Below are positions 15,414 to 23,657 of a stretch of DNA of 39,283 nucleotides, piece after piece (positions within the stretch are counted from its first letter, which is position 1; each line of letters opens with the position of its first letter). The DNA comes from Desulfobulbaceae bacterium UBA5173. GTDB lineage: Bacteria; Desulfobacterota; Desulfobulbia; Desulfobulbales; Desulfobulbaceae. Both the position numbers and the translations under genes were made by a program. The stretch is taken from the NCBI GenBank assembly GCA_002413355.1, contig DHWV01000001.1:1-39283 (forward strand), given 5' to 3'. The notes below the pieces were generated by a model. It ran no database searches. It was not told where the DNA came from and saw only the letters and a program-made list of their open reading frames with translations.

Positions 15414-16009
15414 GGGAAGATATCAGCCAGATCAACAGAAAGCCCTGCCAGCAGCACAGACTGCACCGCGCCTTCGCCTTCAGCTTCCTGCCGCAGTTGA
15501 AATTTGCTGCCGCTGCTGACGAAAACCTCCACGCTCTTCCGCTCAGGATCAATAATCCAGTATTCCTGCACACCAGCCTGCTCATAAGCCCGGAACTTTG
15601 TCCGCAGATCATGATACGCTGATGATGGCGACAGGACTTCCGCAACCAGATCAGGCGGTCCTTCAATCATCCGCTCGCCGATCAAACAGGCTTTCTCTTT
15701 GCTTATAAAGAGAATGTCGGGCTGGAAGATGCTGCGTTCATTCAGCCGGACATCAATTGGCGAGGCGAACACCTGACCAAGGCTGGCTGCTTCAACAAAC
15801 TGTTGCAGCTTCGCATAGAAATGCCCGACGATATATTGGTGCAACGGAATCGGTGCTGGACTCATAATGATTTCTCCGGCAATAAGTTGACAAGCTGTGC
15901 CTTCGGGCAGAGCGAGAAAGCGTTCCAGCGCGGACTGACGCTGCTCTGGCCGACGGACGGAAGGCTGGTTCGTTGCACGAAGCGTTCTGCTGCCAGTTTC
16001 TGTCTGCAT
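15410..16009 (-). CDS. Uma2 family PD-(D/E)XK nuclease-like protein
   Basis: This 199-aa protein has the Uma2 (DUF820) fold, a putative endonuclease domain of unknown cellular role. Visible landmarks are LIAGEIIMSPAPIPLHQ at 42-58, QPDILF with D98, VAEVLSPSSAYHD with E124 and D134, K138, and the GVQEYWIIDP segment at 146-155. The candidate catalytic residues D98, E124 and K138 are present. The start is ATG 16009 because AAGGAGGAG lies three bases upstream; an in-frame ATG at 16048 lacks such a site. About 25 residues before the domain come from the duplicated start module also found at 14304-14467. It has its own promoter (16067-16095) and overlaps the UDG-like gene downstream by ATGA. In cyanobacteria this family occurs in large numbers. 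Confidence 0.85.
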   Translation of the reverse strand: MQTETGSRTLRATNQPSVRRPEQRQSALERFLALPEGTACQLIAGEIIMSPAPIPLHQYIVGHFYAKLQQFVEAASLGQVFASPIDVRLNERSIFQPDILFISKEKACLIGERMIEGPPDLVAEVLSPSSAYHDLRTKFRAYEQAGVQEYWIIDPERKSVEVFVSSGSKFQLRQEAEGEGAVQSVLLAGLSVDLADIFP

Positions 16010-16106
16010 TGCTCCTCCTTGTGCTGATAAGTTCGCGCAGTTCTGCATCTTGCTTGCTGATCAGCCAGCATACGGAACGCGGCTGGATTTGTCAAGAACA
16101 GAGGCG
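15935..16106 (-). repeat. promoter/start module, copy B
   Basis: This is the second copy of the ~165-base module (other copy 14304-14467, same strand). It carries the promoter, Shine-Dalgarno, ATG and first 25 codons of the uma2-like gene. The 22 bases at 16088-16109, overlapping its outer end, are shared exactly with the lysC promoter region. Confidence 0.8.
16067..16095 (-). promoter_or_regulatory. promoter of the uma2-UDG pair
   Basis: On the minus strand TTGACA (16095-16090) and TATGCT (16072-16067) are separated by 17 bases. The predicted transcript starts near 16060 and reads the uma2-like and UDG-like genes. Confidence 0.65.
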
Positions 16107-16142
16107 GCTGCCCCCATCTGCCGCTGCCAGCCGTTCCACAGC

Positions 16143-17183
16143 TCACGGGAAAAATGCGGCTCCGCTGATGGCGCAGTCTTCGGCAAAGCCGTTCATCAGG
16201 TTCATGTTCTGCACTGCCTGGCCGGACGCGCCCTTGGCGATGTTGTCAATCGCAGACATGACAATCACCCGCCCGGTTCTTGGGTCGCATTTCACGCCGA
16301 TGTCGCAGCAGTTGCTGCCGCGCACATGCTGGGTGGCCGGGAAGGTTCCGGCAGGGCAGACGCGTACAAAGCTCTCGTCTTTGTACGTGCTTTCGTACAA
16401 GGCCTGAATGTCCTGCTCGCTGACTGCGCTGCTCAATGTGGCGTAGATGGTGCTGAGAATGCCGCGTGAAATCGGCAGCAAATGTGGGGTGAAGGAGATC
16501 GTCACCGCGCTTCCGGCTAGCACGGAAAGCTCCTGCTCAATCTCCGGGATATGGCGGTGCGCGCCGCCGACCTTGTATGGCCGGAAGCCGTCCGCCACTT
16601 CGCAATACAGGGTGTCCACATTGGCAGAGCGGCCTGCGCCGGACGTGCCTGATTTGGAGTCAATGATCAGCGTGGCCGGGTCAATCAGCTTCTCGCGCAG
16701 CAGCGGGGCAAGACCAAGAATGATCGAGGTGGGATAACAGCCAGGATTGGCGACTAGGCGGGCCTTGCGCACTTGCTCGCGGTACAGCTCCGGCAGACCA
16801 TAGACCGCCTCGGCGATCAGCTCCGGGCAGCTGTGCGGCTGATACCACTGCTCATACACAGCGGCATCGCGGATGCGGAAATCCGCGCTCAGATCAACCA
16901 CCTTCTTGCCAGCGGCCAAAAGCGTCGGCACCAAGGCCATCGCGGTCTTGTGCGGCACTGCGGCAAAGAAGAAGTCGGCGCGGTCGGCAAGCTGCTCCGG
17001 GGCAAGGTCTTCGCAAAGTAAATTCACCCGCTTGCGCAGGTTGGGGAAAACAGCGGACAGCGGCTTGCCCGCATATTGGCGCGAGGTAGCCACGGTCAGC
17101 TTGACTTCAGGATGGATCGAGAGAATACGGGCCAGTTCAACGCCGGTGTAGCCGGAGGCCCCGATGATGCCAACGTTCAGCAT
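16143..17183 (-). CDS. argC: N-acetyl-gamma-glutamyl-phosphate reductase
   Basis: This enzyme reduces N-acetyl-glutamyl phosphate with NADPH in arginine biosynthesis; it is cytoplasmic. The 346-aa length is typical. The start MLNVGIIGASGYTGVEL gives the nucleotide-binding loop at residues 5-14, and the catalytic cysteine is C149 in NPGCYPTS. The C-terminal half has GTSGAGRSAN and the SFTPHLLPISRGI region of the family. A longer open frame exists upstream, but ATG 17183 gives the standard N-terminus. It follows darP by 52 bases on the same strand; the rest of the arginine pathway is not in this window. Confidence 0.95.
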   Translation of the reverse strand: MLNVGIIGASGYTGVELARILSIHPEVKLTVATSRQYAGKPLSAVFPNLRKRVNLLCEDLAPEQLADRADFFFAAVPHKTAMALVPTLLAAGKKVVDLSADFRIRDAAVYEQWYQPHSCPELIAEAVYGLPELYREQVRKARLVANPGCYPTSIILGLAPLLREKLIDPATLIIDSKSGTSGAGRSANVDTLYCEVADGFRPYKVGGAHRHIPEIEQELSVLAGSAVTISFTPHLLPISRGILSTIYATLSSAVSEQDIQALYESTYKDESFVRVCPAGTFPATQHVRGSNCCDIGVKCDPRTGRVIVMSAIDNIAKGASGQAVQNMNLMNGFAEDCAISGAAFFP

Positions 17184-17235
17184 GATGGTTGAGTAATTTA
17201 GAAAAAATGGGGAGCTGCGCTGTTCGCAGTCATGA

Positions 17236-17784
17236 TCACTGTTCCGCAGGTTTCCTATCGCACTGCTCCTGCGCCGCGTGCAGCATTCGGAACAGCTCGC
17301 GGCTGTGGCGTGGGTTACGGCTCTGAGCAAAGAAGAAAGCAAGACGGGCCAGTTCATTAGCATCCGCAGCAGGCAGTTGTTCTGCAATTTCTATAGCCAG
17401 CTCAGAATGCCAGTTTTCGGTGAATTCCTCGTGCTGTTCCTTTGCCTGCTGTCGGGCGGCAATCGCCTCCTCAATCAGGGCATCACGCAGATGCTCCAGC
17501 TCGTGCTGCCGCTTCTTGCGCAGAAGAGAGGTGCCTTTACGCTCTGACAAAAACTGATAAAGCGCGTCCGGCGATTCCTCCTCGCGCAGCAGCTTGGTGA
17601 TATGTTTGAGCTGCCGTTTCCGGTTGCTGTCATGGTTGAGACCAGCGGCCTCTTTCAGCAACGAGCGTACCTCTTCGTCCGCAGGCAGCTGGTCTATCGC
17701 CGCAGCAGGCAAAGCGGCCAGCTCCTCGGTCAGCTCCTCAAGCTGCTTGATTCTCCGTTTCTGCTCCGACCTGCTCAGTTCCAT
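17236..17784 (-). CDS. darP: DarP/YjgA ribosome-associated protein
   Basis: This 182-aa protein matches the YjgA (DUF615) family, renamed DarP, which associates with the large ribosomal subunit during late assembly. Typical features are the start ELSRSEQKRRIKQLEELTEELAALP, the ALPAAAIDQLP segment, KRQLKHITKLLREE in the middle, and the FFFAQSRNPRHSRELFRML C-terminus. The protein is highly charged and helical. ATG 17784 matches the usual N-terminus; the frame extends upstream but without family sequence. It lies between coaBC and argC on the same strand. Confidence 0.88.
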   Translation of the reverse strand: MELSRSEQKRRIKQLEELTEELAALPAAAIDQLPADEEVRSLLKEAAGLNHDSNRKRQLKHITKLLREEESPDALYQFLSERKGTSLLRKKRQHELEHLRDALIEEAIAARQQAKEQHEEFTENWHSELAIEIAEQLPAADANELARLAFFFAQSRNPRHSRELFRMLHAAQEQCDRKPAEQ

Positions 17785-17944
17785 CTGCTCATGCCTGCCT
17801 GTTGTTGCGAATTTGACGTGCGGCTCAGAACCAAAACTCTGGATACCGCCGATTTTTAGGAATGTTGTTGACCAGCTCAAGAAGGTTTTCGTGCTACACC
17901 ATCTGCCCCCTTCATCTTGGCAAAATATCTGCTGACAGCCTGCT

Positions 17945-19168
17945 TCATGATGCCTCCTGCTGATTGAATTTCACCTGTCTGGCCCGCAGCAGCGCAGCCG
18001 CTTTGTCCCAAATCCGGTCCGCAGTTTCCTCTTTGGAGAGCAAATCCAGCGTTTCTGTGCTGTCCAAGGTGATGAGGGTGACTTGATTGGTGTCCACGTC
18101 AAAACCGGTGCTGCTGCCAAGGATGTCGTTAACCACAATCAGGTCAGCCTTTTTCGCCAGCAGCTTACGTCGGCCTTCTGCCTCATGATTGCCGCTCTCC
18201 GCTGCAAAGCCGATCAGGAGCTGATCCGCGCGGCGGCTGCGGCCCAGCGTGGCAAGGATGTCCGGGTTGGCAGCCAGTGCCAACAGCGGTTCCACGGCTG
18301 TTTTTTTGATCTTCTGGGCAGAGAAGGCGGCGGCCCGGAAATCTGCTACAGCGGCGGCCTTGACCACAATCGAAGCCGTTTGCGCGCATTTGCTGACCGC
18401 TTCCGCCATTTCCAAGGCAGTTTCGACCCGCACCAGCGTCACGCCCGGTGGCGGCTCCAAGGCGACTGGGCCGGAAATCAACGTGACCGCCGCACCGCGC
18501 CGTTTCGCTGTCCGCGCTAAGGCATAGCCCATCTTGCCGCTGGAGCGGTTGCTGAGGAAACGAGCCGGATCAAGCGGTTCCCGTGTTGGCCCGGCAGTGA
18601 TCAGCACTTGCTGTCCGGTCATGTCCTGCGCGGTCAGCAGGCCGAGCAGCATTTCGCGCACGCTGTCCCATTCAGCCAATCGGCCTGCACCCTCTTCCCC
18701 GCAGGCAAGCCGTCCGCATTCCGGTTCAGCCACGGCATAACCGAACCCGCGCAACGTCGCCAGATTTTTTTGCGTGGCCGGATGCGCCAGCATTTTGGAA
18801 TTCATCGCCGGACAGACCAGCACAGGCACAGTGCAGGCCAGCACAGAAGCAGAAAGCAAGTCGTCTGCCATGCCGTGCGCCAAGCGGGCAATGGCCTGCG
18901 CGGTCGTCGGCGCGATCAGCACTGCATCCGTCGCTGTTGGCAGGGCAATGTGAGCCATGCCTTCTTCCCACATGTCGCTGTGCACCGGACGGCCAGACAG
19001 GGCAGCAAAGGTAAGCGGGGTGACAAAACGGGTCGCGGCGGCGGTCATGACCACCGTCACTTCAGCCCCTTCTTTGGTCAGCGCGCTCACCCAGCCTGCG
19101 GCCTTGAAGGCGGCGATGGAACCGCAAACCCCGAAAAGGATTTTCTTGCTCCGCAGGGAGGAAGGCAT
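17945..19168 (-). CDS. coaBC: bifunctional phosphopantothenoylcysteine synthetase/decarboxylase
   Basis: This 407-aa protein makes 4'-phosphopantetheine for coenzyme A: CoaB joins 4'-phosphopantothenate to cysteine with CTP, and CoaC decarboxylates the product with FMN. The CoaC half (residues 1 to about 180) has GVCGSIAAFKAA, H73, the PAMN motif at 120-123 and the flap CGRLACGEEGAGR at 151-163. The CoaB half begins near 188 with VLITAGPTREPLDP and carries RFLSNRSSGKMG. ATG 19168 lies seven bases after the lipoprotein stop (19176), with GAGACGG as a weak ribosome site, so the two genes are probably co-transcribed. Confidence 0.95.
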   Translation of the reverse strand: MPSSLRSKKILFGVCGSIAAFKAAGWVSALTKEGAEVTVVMTAAATRFVTPLTFAALSGRPVHSDMWEEGMAHIALPTATDAVLIAPTTAQAIARLAHGMADDLLSASVLACTVPVLVCPAMNSKMLAHPATQKNLATLRGFGYAVAEPECGRLACGEEGAGRLAEWDSVREMLLGLLTAQDMTGQQVLITAGPTREPLDPARFLSNRSSGKMGYALARTAKRRGAAVTLISGPVALEPPPGVTLVRVETALEMAEAVSKCAQTASIVVKAAAVADFRAAAFSAQKIKKTAVEPLLALAANPDILATLGRSRRADQLLIGFAAESGNHEAEGRRKLLAKKADLIVVNDILGSSTGFDVDTNQVTLITLDSTETLDLLSKEETADRIWDKAAALLRARQVKFNQQEAS

Positions 19169-19175
19169 GGCCGTC

Positions 19176-19754
19176 TCAGTACGGCAAATCGTTTTGCTGC
19201 ATGGGCTGCACATCCTGCTGCTGCGGCATACTGGGCATGGGCGGAATCTTGTTCTGCCGCCGTGCCGCCTCGCCGCCAGCCGGTTCGCCAAAGGGATTCA
19301 GCTTGACTGATGCGCTTTTATCAATGGTCACATAGAGCGTGAGACCAGCTTTGCCAAGGCTGCCTTCAGAAATGATCATCATGCAGGTTTTGTGCGGTTT
19401 GACAAAGGCGAACATGATGTCGGTTGAAGCCGCCTCGCCGACCAGCTTCCATTTCGCATCCTGCATCGCGCTGAGCATGAAGTCCTTCAGCGACATGGCC
19501 TCAACCTTGCCGGTGTAATGCCAGACTCCGCCGTGAAAGGACTCGGTCTTGATTGCCATTGATTTAGTGCGGTCCCATTCCATTTCCGCAGGCATCATGA
19601 TATCCTGAATGTCGTCAGCGAAATTGGGGATCGGCGGCAGGCCGCTGAAATCACTCCGCATGGATGTGTCAGGAAAGACGCAGCCTGACAGCAGCAGCAC
19701 AGTAGTGCTAAAGGCGAAAAGCAAGTTTTTCACAGGCAAGGGGCATTTTTTCAT
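19176..19754 (-). CDS. predicted outer-membrane lipoprotein of unknown function
   Basis: This 192-aa protein has a type II signal peptide with lipobox LLSGC (lipidated Cys25). The mature domain has ESFHGGVWHYTGKVEAMSLKDFMLSAM and KWKLVGEA, a pattern seen in small lipoproteins of Desulfobacterota and Geobacter relatives whose function is not known to me. The last 40 residues are Pro/Met/Gln-rich (PPMPSMPQQQDVQPMQQ), probably disordered. The ATG overlaps the nitroreductase stop (ATGA). A cell-envelope location is inferred from the signal. Confidence 0.75.
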   Translation of the reverse strand: MKKCPLPVKNLLFAFSTTVLLLSGCVFPDTSMRSDFSGLPPIPNFADDIQDIMMPAEMEWDRTKSMAIKTESFHGGVWHYTGKVEAMSLKDFMLSAMQDAKWKLVGEAASTDIMFAFVKPHKTCMMIISEGSLGKAGLTLYVTIDKSASVKLNPFGEPAGGEAARRQNKIPPMPSMPQQQDVQPMQQNDLPY

Positions 19755-20275
19755 GGGGCGGTTCCTCCAAATTCGTGTAAGATAAATGTTTCCAATGGCT
19801 GCCGCTGAGACTGCTGGCTGCGGTGCCGGGGATAGCCAAAAGCAAGCAGGGCGGCCAGCTCGTATCGTCCACTCAGTCCAAGCACCGCGTTCACTTGCTC
19901 CTTGTTTGCCAGAATCTGGCCCAGCCAGACCGCTCCCAGCTCTAACTCATGTGCGGTCAAGAGCATATTCTGGATGCAGGCACCGACGGCCTGATGATCT
20001 TTGACCCGATCATACATCTTTTCCTGATCAAGGTAAACGGCAATCAGGGCCGGAGCCGCCTTGACAATATGGGCGTAATGGGTTAGAGCGGCAAGCTGCG
20101 CGCGGATTTCTTCGTCGCAGATGATCACGAAACGCCATGGCTGGTTGTTGAGGCCGGACGGTGCCCAGATGCCCGCGCTGATGATTTGTTCCAGCAGGTC
20201 GGACTGCACGGGCTGATCGGTGAATTCACGAATACTGCGCCGGTTTCGGATTGCGTTTTGAACTGGCTGTTCCAT
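19751..20275 (-). CDS. nitroreductase family flavoprotein
   Basis: This 174-aa FMN-dependent oxidoreductase has the N-terminal RNRRSIREFTDQPV with the FMN-phosphate-binding arginines, APSGLNNQPWRFV at about residues 38-50 and a C-terminal AALLAFGYP segment. It would reduce nitro compounds, quinones or another acceptor with NAD(P)H; the substrate is not predictable. ATG 20275 gives the standard N-terminus; longer upstream sequence in the frame is not family-like. It is the first gene of a minus-strand run (lipoprotein, coaBC, darP, argC) and diverges from tatD. Confidence 0.88.
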   Translation of the reverse strand: MEQPVQNAIRNRRSIREFTDQPVQSDLLEQIISAGIWAPSGLNNQPWRFVIICDEEIRAQLAALTHYAHIVKAAPALIAVYLDQEKMYDRVKDHQAVGACIQNMLLTAHELELGAVWLGQILANKEQVNAVLGLSGRYELAALLAFGYPRHRSQQSQRQPLETFILHEFGGTAP

Positions 20276-20312
20276 AGAAATTGCTGCGGGTTGAAGTTGG
20301 CACGGCACCGCC

Positions 20313-20341
20313 AGTTTATCAGCTTGTTTCTGCACAAGCAA
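20313..20341 (-). promoter_or_regulatory. possible promoter of the nitroreductase-coaBC unit
   Basis: On the minus strand TTGCTT (20341-20336) and TAAACT (20318-20313) are 17 bases apart, about 38 bases upstream of the nitroreductase ATG. The -35 match is weak, so this is tentative. Confidence 0.35.
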
Positions 20342-20433
20342 CGAAAACACCATCGTTTCCGCCTGCCGCAACCAGCACACGCGCAAGACGCAGTGCTGCG
20401 GCACAGGTAATTTTTTCAAGCTGGAGAACAGCG

Positions 20434-21234
20434 ATGACACCCATTACACTTTTTCCCGGATGCCGCCTCGTTGACACCCACTGTCATTTAGATATGGCCG
20501 ATTATCAGGTTGATCTGGCTGAGGTTATCGCCGCCGCCCGCCAGCTCGGCGTGACTCGCATCATCACTATCGGCATTGATCTGGCCAGCTCGCGCCGGGC
20601 GGTTGAGTTGGCCGTACAGCACGAAGGCGTATATGCCGCCGTCGGCATTCACCCCCATGATGCTGATAACGCGGATGAAGAGGTGTTTCGCCAGCTTTGC
20701 GAATTGGCTGCCGCACCCAAGGTGGTTGGCTTCGGCGAGATCGGTCTTGATTACGCCAAAAATTATTCGTCAAAAGAGGCGCAGCTCCGCGTCTTCAACC
20801 GTCAGCTCGATCTGGCCAAAAAACTTGCTCTACCGCTGATCATCCACGACCGCGATGCGCACGACGACTGCCTGCGTCTGCTGCGAGAAAAAGGGCCGTT
20901 CCCGCGCGGCGGCGTGATGCACTGTTTTTCCGGCGACAGCAAACTGGCCCAGCAGGTGCTGGAGTTGGGCTTTTATCTGTCCATTCCGGGTATTGTCACC
21001 TTTCCCAAGGCGGAGATGTTGCGGCAGGTGGTGCGTGAGCTGCCGCCAGACCGGCTACTGCTGGAGACCGACGGCCCGTTCCTCGCACCGGTGCCATTCC
21101 GGGGCAAATGCTGCCGCCCAGAGCATCTGCTGCACACCGCCGCGACCGTGGCAGACCTGCAAGGCATATCCTTGGTTGAACTTGCCCACCAGAGCACTCT
21201 GAACGCAGAAAAATTGTTTTCTTTACCAGCATGA
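20434..21234 (+). CDS. tatD: TatD family metal-dependent hydrolase/DNase
   Basis: This 266-aa TIM-barrel hydrolase has the metal ligands H16 and H18 in DTHCHLD, E in GFGEIGLDY, HDRDAHDD, HCFSG and LLLETDGPFLAP with the last metal aspartate. TatD proteins cleave DNA 3'-5' and are linked to DNA repair and fragmentation; YcfH/YjjV paralogues have similar motifs. The start at 20434 follows GGAG; an earlier start would add non-family sequence. Its last bases overlap the next gene (ATGA). Confidence 0.92.
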   Translation: MTPITLFPGCRLVDTHCHLDMADYQVDLAEVIAAARQLGVTRIITIGIDLASSRRAVELAVQHEGVYAAVGIHPHDADNADEEVFRQLCELAAAPKVVGFGEIGLDYAKNYSSKEAQLRVFNRQLDLAKKLALPLIIHDRDAHDDCLRLLREKGPFPRGGVMHCFSGDSKLAQQVLELGFYLSIPGIVTFPKAEMLRQVVRELPPDRLLLETDGPFLAPVPFRGKCCRPEHLLHTAATVADLQGISLVELAHQSTLNAEKLFSLPA

Positions 21235-21923
21235 TCTGCGATAATCTGGAACATATTCGGGCGGCTGTCCGAGAAACGGCTCTGCGTTGCGGCAGAAAGC
21301 CGGATTCAATCAAGATTGTGGCCGTGTCCAAGCATGTGTCCGCCGCGAGGCTGACAGAGGCGCAAACGTGCGGCCAAACTGTCTTTGGCGAGAATTACCT
21401 GCAAGAGGCAGCAGGCAAGATCAGCCAATTGTCCAGTTCACTGGAATGGCATTGTATCGGCCACTTGCAGAGCAATAAAGTCGCGACTGCCGCCGAGCTG
21501 TTTCAGGTCATTCAGACTGTTGACCGGCTGAAAATCGCCGCTGCTTTGAACACGCACGCCGAGCGGCTGGACAAACAACTGGACGTGCTGGTGCAGGTCA
21601 ATGTAGGCCGAGAGCCGCAAAAATCCGGTGTGCTGCCGGAAGAGGCTGAATCACTGCTCCGATCGATGCAGTCGCTGGCCAGCCTGCGCGTCCGAGGGCT
21701 GATGACCATGCCGCCTCTGGGTTGCGAGCCGAAGGAAAGCCGCCCGTGGTTCCGCGCCCTGAAACAGCTTTCCGTGCAGATAGTTGAGAAAGGGCTGTTT
21801 CACGATAACAGTGCTGTTGAACTGTCAATGGGTTTATCGGGAGATTTTGTTGTCGCGATTGAAGAAGGGGCGACGATGATCCGCATCGGCACAGCAATTT
21901 TTGGCGAGAGAACGCAGCAGTAG
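21231..21923 (+). CDS. yggS: YggS/PLPBP family pyridoxal phosphate homeostasis protein
   Basis: This 230-aa protein is a single-domain PLP-binding TIM-barrel of the YggS/PROSC family, which keeps free pyridoxal phosphate balanced and has no known enzyme activity. The PLP lysine is K34 in VAVSKHVS. Other family marks are FGENYLQEA, WHCIGHLQSNK, VNVGREPQKSG, RGLMTMPP, ELSMGLSGDF and IRIGTAIFGER. It overlaps the tatD stop by ATGA and precedes the UDP-glucose dehydrogenase gene by 31 bases. Confidence 0.93.
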   Translation: MICDNLEHIRAAVRETALRCGRKPDSIKIVAVSKHVSAARLTEAQTCGQTVFGENYLQEAAGKISQLSSSLEWHCIGHLQSNKVATAAELFQVIQTVDRLKIAAALNTHAERLDKQLDVLVQVNVGREPQKSGVLPEEAESLLRSMQSLASLRVRGLMTMPPLGCEPKESRPWFRALKQLSVQIVEKGLFHDNSAVELSMGLSGDFVVAIEEGATMIRIGTAIFGERTQQ

Positions 21924-21954
21924 TCTGAGACTATCTCAAAATAAAAGGAAGATA

Positions 21955-23265
21955 ATGAAAATAGCAATGATCGGCACTGGCTACGTCGGCCTTGTCACCG
22001 GAACCTGCCTTGCTGAATTTGGTCACGATGTAGTCTGTGTTGATAAGATCGAGGAAAAAATAACCCGCTTGCGGCAAGGGCAGATTCCGATCTATGAGCC
22101 GGGCTTGGATGTGATGGTGGCCAAAAATGTGGCCGAGGGACGGCTGCGCTTTACCACCAACTTGGAAGAAGCGGTGCCGGAGGCGGAGGCAGTCTTCATC
22201 GCTGTCGGCACGCCGTCTTCCCGGCGCGGCGACGGCTACGCCGACCTGAGCTACATCTATGCGGCAGCCAAGGAAATCGCTCCCTGTCTGCGCAGCTACA
22301 CTGTGATTGTGGACAAAAGCACCGTGCCGGTGGGAACAGCCCGGCAGGTGGCCCGCATCATCCGCGAGGCGAATCCTCAAGCCGATTTTGACGTGGCCTC
22401 CAATCCCGAATTCCTCCGCGAAGGCGCGGCCATCGCCGACTTCATGCGCCCAGACCGGGTGGTGATCGGCGTGGAGTCTGAGCGGTCTGAGCAGGTGCTG
22501 CGGGATATCTACAAGCCGCTGTTTTTACGGGAAACACCGATCGTCAGCACCAGCATTGAGACCGCCGAGCTGATCAAATACGCGGCCAATGCCTTCTTGG
22601 CCGTGAAGATCAGCTTTATCAACGAAATCGCCGCAGTCTGTGAGGCGGTCGGTGCGGATGTGGCCTCGCTGGCCAAAGGCATCGGCATGGATGGCAGAAT
22701 CGGCGGCAAGTTCCTTCATCCCGGCCCTGGCTATGGCGGTTCCTGCTTCCCAAAGGACACACTGGCACTGATGCGCTTGGTGCAGGAATACGGCGAGAGC
22801 CTGCGGATTGTCGAGGCGGCGGTGGAAGTCAACGCGGCTCAAAAGGCACGGATGGTCAAAAAGATCCGAGATGCAGTCGGCGGCAATGAGAACGGCAAGA
22901 CCATTGCGGTGTTAGGTTTGACCTTCAAGCCTGAGACCGATGACATGCGTGATGCTCCGGCCATCAGCATTTTGCCCGCTTTGCTCGAGAAGGGGGCAAA
23001 AATCAAGGCGCATGACCCGAAAGGCATGACCGAAGCACAAAAATATTTGCCCGAAGGCATTGATTATACGGACAGTGCTTACGCAGCCTGTGAAGAGGCG
23101 GACGCAGTGGTGCTGATGACTGAATGGAATCAGTACCGCGCTCTTGATTTGAGCCGAGTGAAAAATGTGATGCGTGAGCCGGTTTTTATCGACCTGCGCA
23201 ATGTCTATGAACCTGCGGCAATGAAAGCACAAGGCTTTCGCTACATAGGTGTGGGAAGGAAGTGA
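21955..23265 (+). CDS. ugd: UDP-glucose 6-dehydrogenase
   Basis: This 436-aa enzyme oxidises UDP-glucose to UDP-glucuronate with two NAD+, supplying surface-polysaccharide synthesis. The N-terminal Rossmann motif GTGYVG is at 7-12; the catalytic Cys264 lies in GYGGSCFPKD; the C-terminal domain has VLGLTFKPETDDMRDAP. ATG 21955 follows AAGGAAG and removes an 18-residue non-family extension. It is the third gene of a run with tatD and yggS and ends at a strong hairpin terminator. The polysaccharide cluster that may use its product begins 5 kb downstream. Confidence 0.95.
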   Translation: MKIAMIGTGYVGLVTGTCLAEFGHDVVCVDKIEEKITRLRQGQIPIYEPGLDVMVAKNVAEGRLRFTTNLEEAVPEAEAVFIAVGTPSSRRGDGYADLSYIYAAAKEIAPCLRSYTVIVDKSTVPVGTARQVARIIREANPQADFDVASNPEFLREGAAIADFMRPDRVVIGVESERSEQVLRDIYKPLFLRETPIVSTSIETAELIKYAANAFLAVKISFINEIAAVCEAVGADVASLAKGIGMDGRIGGKFLHPGPGYGGSCFPKDTLALMRLVQEYGESLRIVEAAVEVNAAQKARMVKKIRDAVGGNENGKTIAVLGLTFKPETDDMRDAPAISILPALLEKGAKIKAHDPKGMTEAQKYLPEGIDYTDSAYAACEEADAVVLMTEWNQYRALDLSRVKNVMREPVFIDLRNVYEPAAMKAQGFRYIGVGRK

Positions 23266-23274
23266 GAAAAGAAG

Positions 23275-23314
23275 GCAGCAGGGGCTGTTGACAGATTGCC
23301 CCTGCTGTACTTTT
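23275..23314. terminator. bidirectional terminator between ugd and the PxxKW gene
   Basis: CAGCAGGGGC (23276-23285) pairs with GCCCCTGCTG (23298-23307), with a 12-base loop. TACTTTTG follows on the plus strand and CCTTCTTTTC on the minus strand, so it can serve both convergent genes. Confidence 0.75.
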
Positions 23315-23320
23315 GACCAG

Positions 23321-23572
23321 TTATTTCTTCTTCGCCCCGGAAGCGCGCTTGGCGGCTTTCAGCGGGTTGATTTTGACCGTAATCACTTTGATCTCCGGTT
23401 TGGCGTGTGTGGCCAAGTTGCAGAAGCCCAAACGCCATTTTGATGATGGCTTCATGAAGGTGCCGCAATACTGACTGCTGTTCTCCTCGACAACGCGGTC
23501 GCAGCCGCTGCACTTCTCAATGATCGGCTGAAAGCCGCCGGAGCTGTATTTTCCTGCGCTGCTGGTCTGCAT
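23321..23572 (-). CDS. PxxKW family cysteine-rich protein
   Basis: This small 83-aa protein has four cysteines (C21, C24, C36 and C51) with the signature PSSKW at 42-46 and CNLATH at 51-56. The pattern fits the PxxKW cysteine-rich family that I know mainly from Desulfobacterota; it probably binds zinc or an Fe-S cluster, and its role is not known. The C-terminal 20 residues are very basic. The start ATG 23572 has AGGAGG upstream, and a near-consensus promoter lies at 23658-23686. It converges on ugd at a shared terminator and diverges from pilC. Confidence 0.8.
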   Translation of the reverse strand: MQTSSAGKYSSGGFQPIIEKCSGCDRVVEENSSQYCGTFMKPSSKWRLGFCNLATHAKPEIKVITVKINPLKAAKRASGAKKK

Positions 23573-23606
23573 TCTGCGAACCTCCTGAAAAAATATGATG
23601 TTTTCC

Positions 23607-23635
23607 TTGAACTGGAAAGAAATCTTGCATACAAT
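23607..23635 (+). promoter_or_regulatory. promoter of pilC
   Basis: TTGAAC (23607-23612) and TACAAT (23630-23635) are 17 bases apart. The predicted transcript starts near 23642 with a leader of about 95 bases. Confidence 0.6.
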
Positions 23636-23657
23636 GAAACTCATGCGAAGCTGCCAT

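Noticed and set aside
15862..16146. Alternative 94-aa minus-strand frame across the start of the uma2-like gene
   Set aside because: It runs in a different frame from the Uma2 domain, and the good ribosome site belongs to the ATG at 16009.
18608..19306. Plus-strand frame (232 aa) opposite coaBC
   Set aside because: It is antisense to the well-conserved CoaC domain and has an Arg/His/Gln-rich shadow composition.
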